Positions 63,958 through 64,000 of a stretch of DNA of 64,000 bases are shown here, piece by piece. Source of the DNA: Streptomyces sp. Sge12 (GTDB taxonomy: Bacteria; Actinomycetota; Actinomycetes; Streptomycetales; Streptomycetaceae); contig NZ_CP020555.1 of assembly GCF_002080455.1 (NCBI RefSeq), positions 1,612,001 through 1,676,000 of the forward strand, read 5' to 3'. Both the position numbers and the translations under genes were made by a program. Under the pieces are notes generated by a model. It was not told the origin of the DNA, searched no databases, and saw nothing but the letters and a program-made list of their open reading frames with translations. Numbering within the stretch: the first letter of the stretch is position 1; the number at the start of each line of letters is the position of its first letter.

Positions 63958-64000
63958 ATGGCAGCCCGCACCGCACGTCCCAGCCTGTACATCTCCGTCG
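63958..64000 (+). CDS. Possible gene start cut by the right edge
   Basis: Only about 14 codons are visible ([14 protein letters not shown]). CATCCT at 63945-63950 lies 7 bases before the ATG, the same leaderless pattern as other genes here. Too short to identify. Confidence 0.3.
   Translation, partial: MAARTARPSLYISV

Overview
This window is Streptomyces-type actinobacterial chromosome. GC is very high with G or C in almost every third codon position, GTG and TTG starts are frequent, many genes overlap their neighbour by the 4 bases ATGA or GTGA, and several genes appear to be leaderless. The gene families (FemAB plus MurJ, F420-type oxidoreductases, DUF6278, a secreted RHS giant, allantoin genes beside aceB) fit the same group. 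I see no tRNA, rRNA, CRISPR array, insertion sequence or prophage.

Layout, left to right. 1-4.0 kb: an Lrp regulator divergent from a cut-off EamA exporter, a macrodomain/FAD-oxidoreductase pair and an inositol-monophosphatase-family enzyme. 4.1-8.7 kb: a four-gene reductive pyrimidine catabolism operon (beta-ureidopropionase, class III aminotransferase, dihydropyrimidinase, F420-type LLM oxidoreductase). 8.8-15.9 kb: an unknown proline-rich protein, a PPOX flavoprotein, a divergent XRE regulator/methionine aminopeptidase pair sharing a large inverted repeat, gamma-glutamyltransferase, a membrane-anchored unknown and a P450. 15.9-18.6 kb: response regulator, sensor kinase and lipoprotein. 18.7-24.7 kb: cell-wall genes (MurJ, FemAB, L,D-transpeptidase) and a secreted CocE-type hydrolase. 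24.8-27.6 kb: an orphan GluA-like ATPase, DUF6278, exonuclease III and an MBL hydrolase. 27.7-33.6 kb: a CUT2 sugar ABC operon with a ROK kinase, divergent from a Gfo/Idh/MocA dehydrogenase. 33.7-35.9 kb: an EamA exporter, a small unknown and a RibD/DHFR-like protein.

36.4-47.9 kb is the most unusual region. It holds a 2475-residue secreted RHS protein carrying a ricin-B lectin block, a HINT autoprocessing domain and a C-terminal WHH-type HNH nuclease tip. A SMI1/KNR4 immunity gene follows 15 bp downstream, and a divergent 1075-residue DNRLRE/FG-GAP protein is the likely partner. The tip and immunity gene have visibly lower GC than the rest and are closed by a 17-bp-stem hairpin.

49.7-61.5 kb is a purine-nitrogen block: allantoicase, allantoinase, the IclR-type regulator AllR, a MobA-like nucleotidyltransferase that may serve xanthine dehydrogenase, and malate synthase, which consumes the glyoxylate released from allantoin. 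Sites of the form TTCC-N7-GGAA recur upstream of allB, allR and aceB, and at allB and aceB they sit beside a TCAAC-N5-nTTGA element in the same order, so a shared AllR regulon is likely. A LolD/FtsX-type ABC exporter with a divergent NarL-type two-component system and a MocR regulator lie inside this block. The right end has a secreted SGNH lipase and two small VOC proteins.
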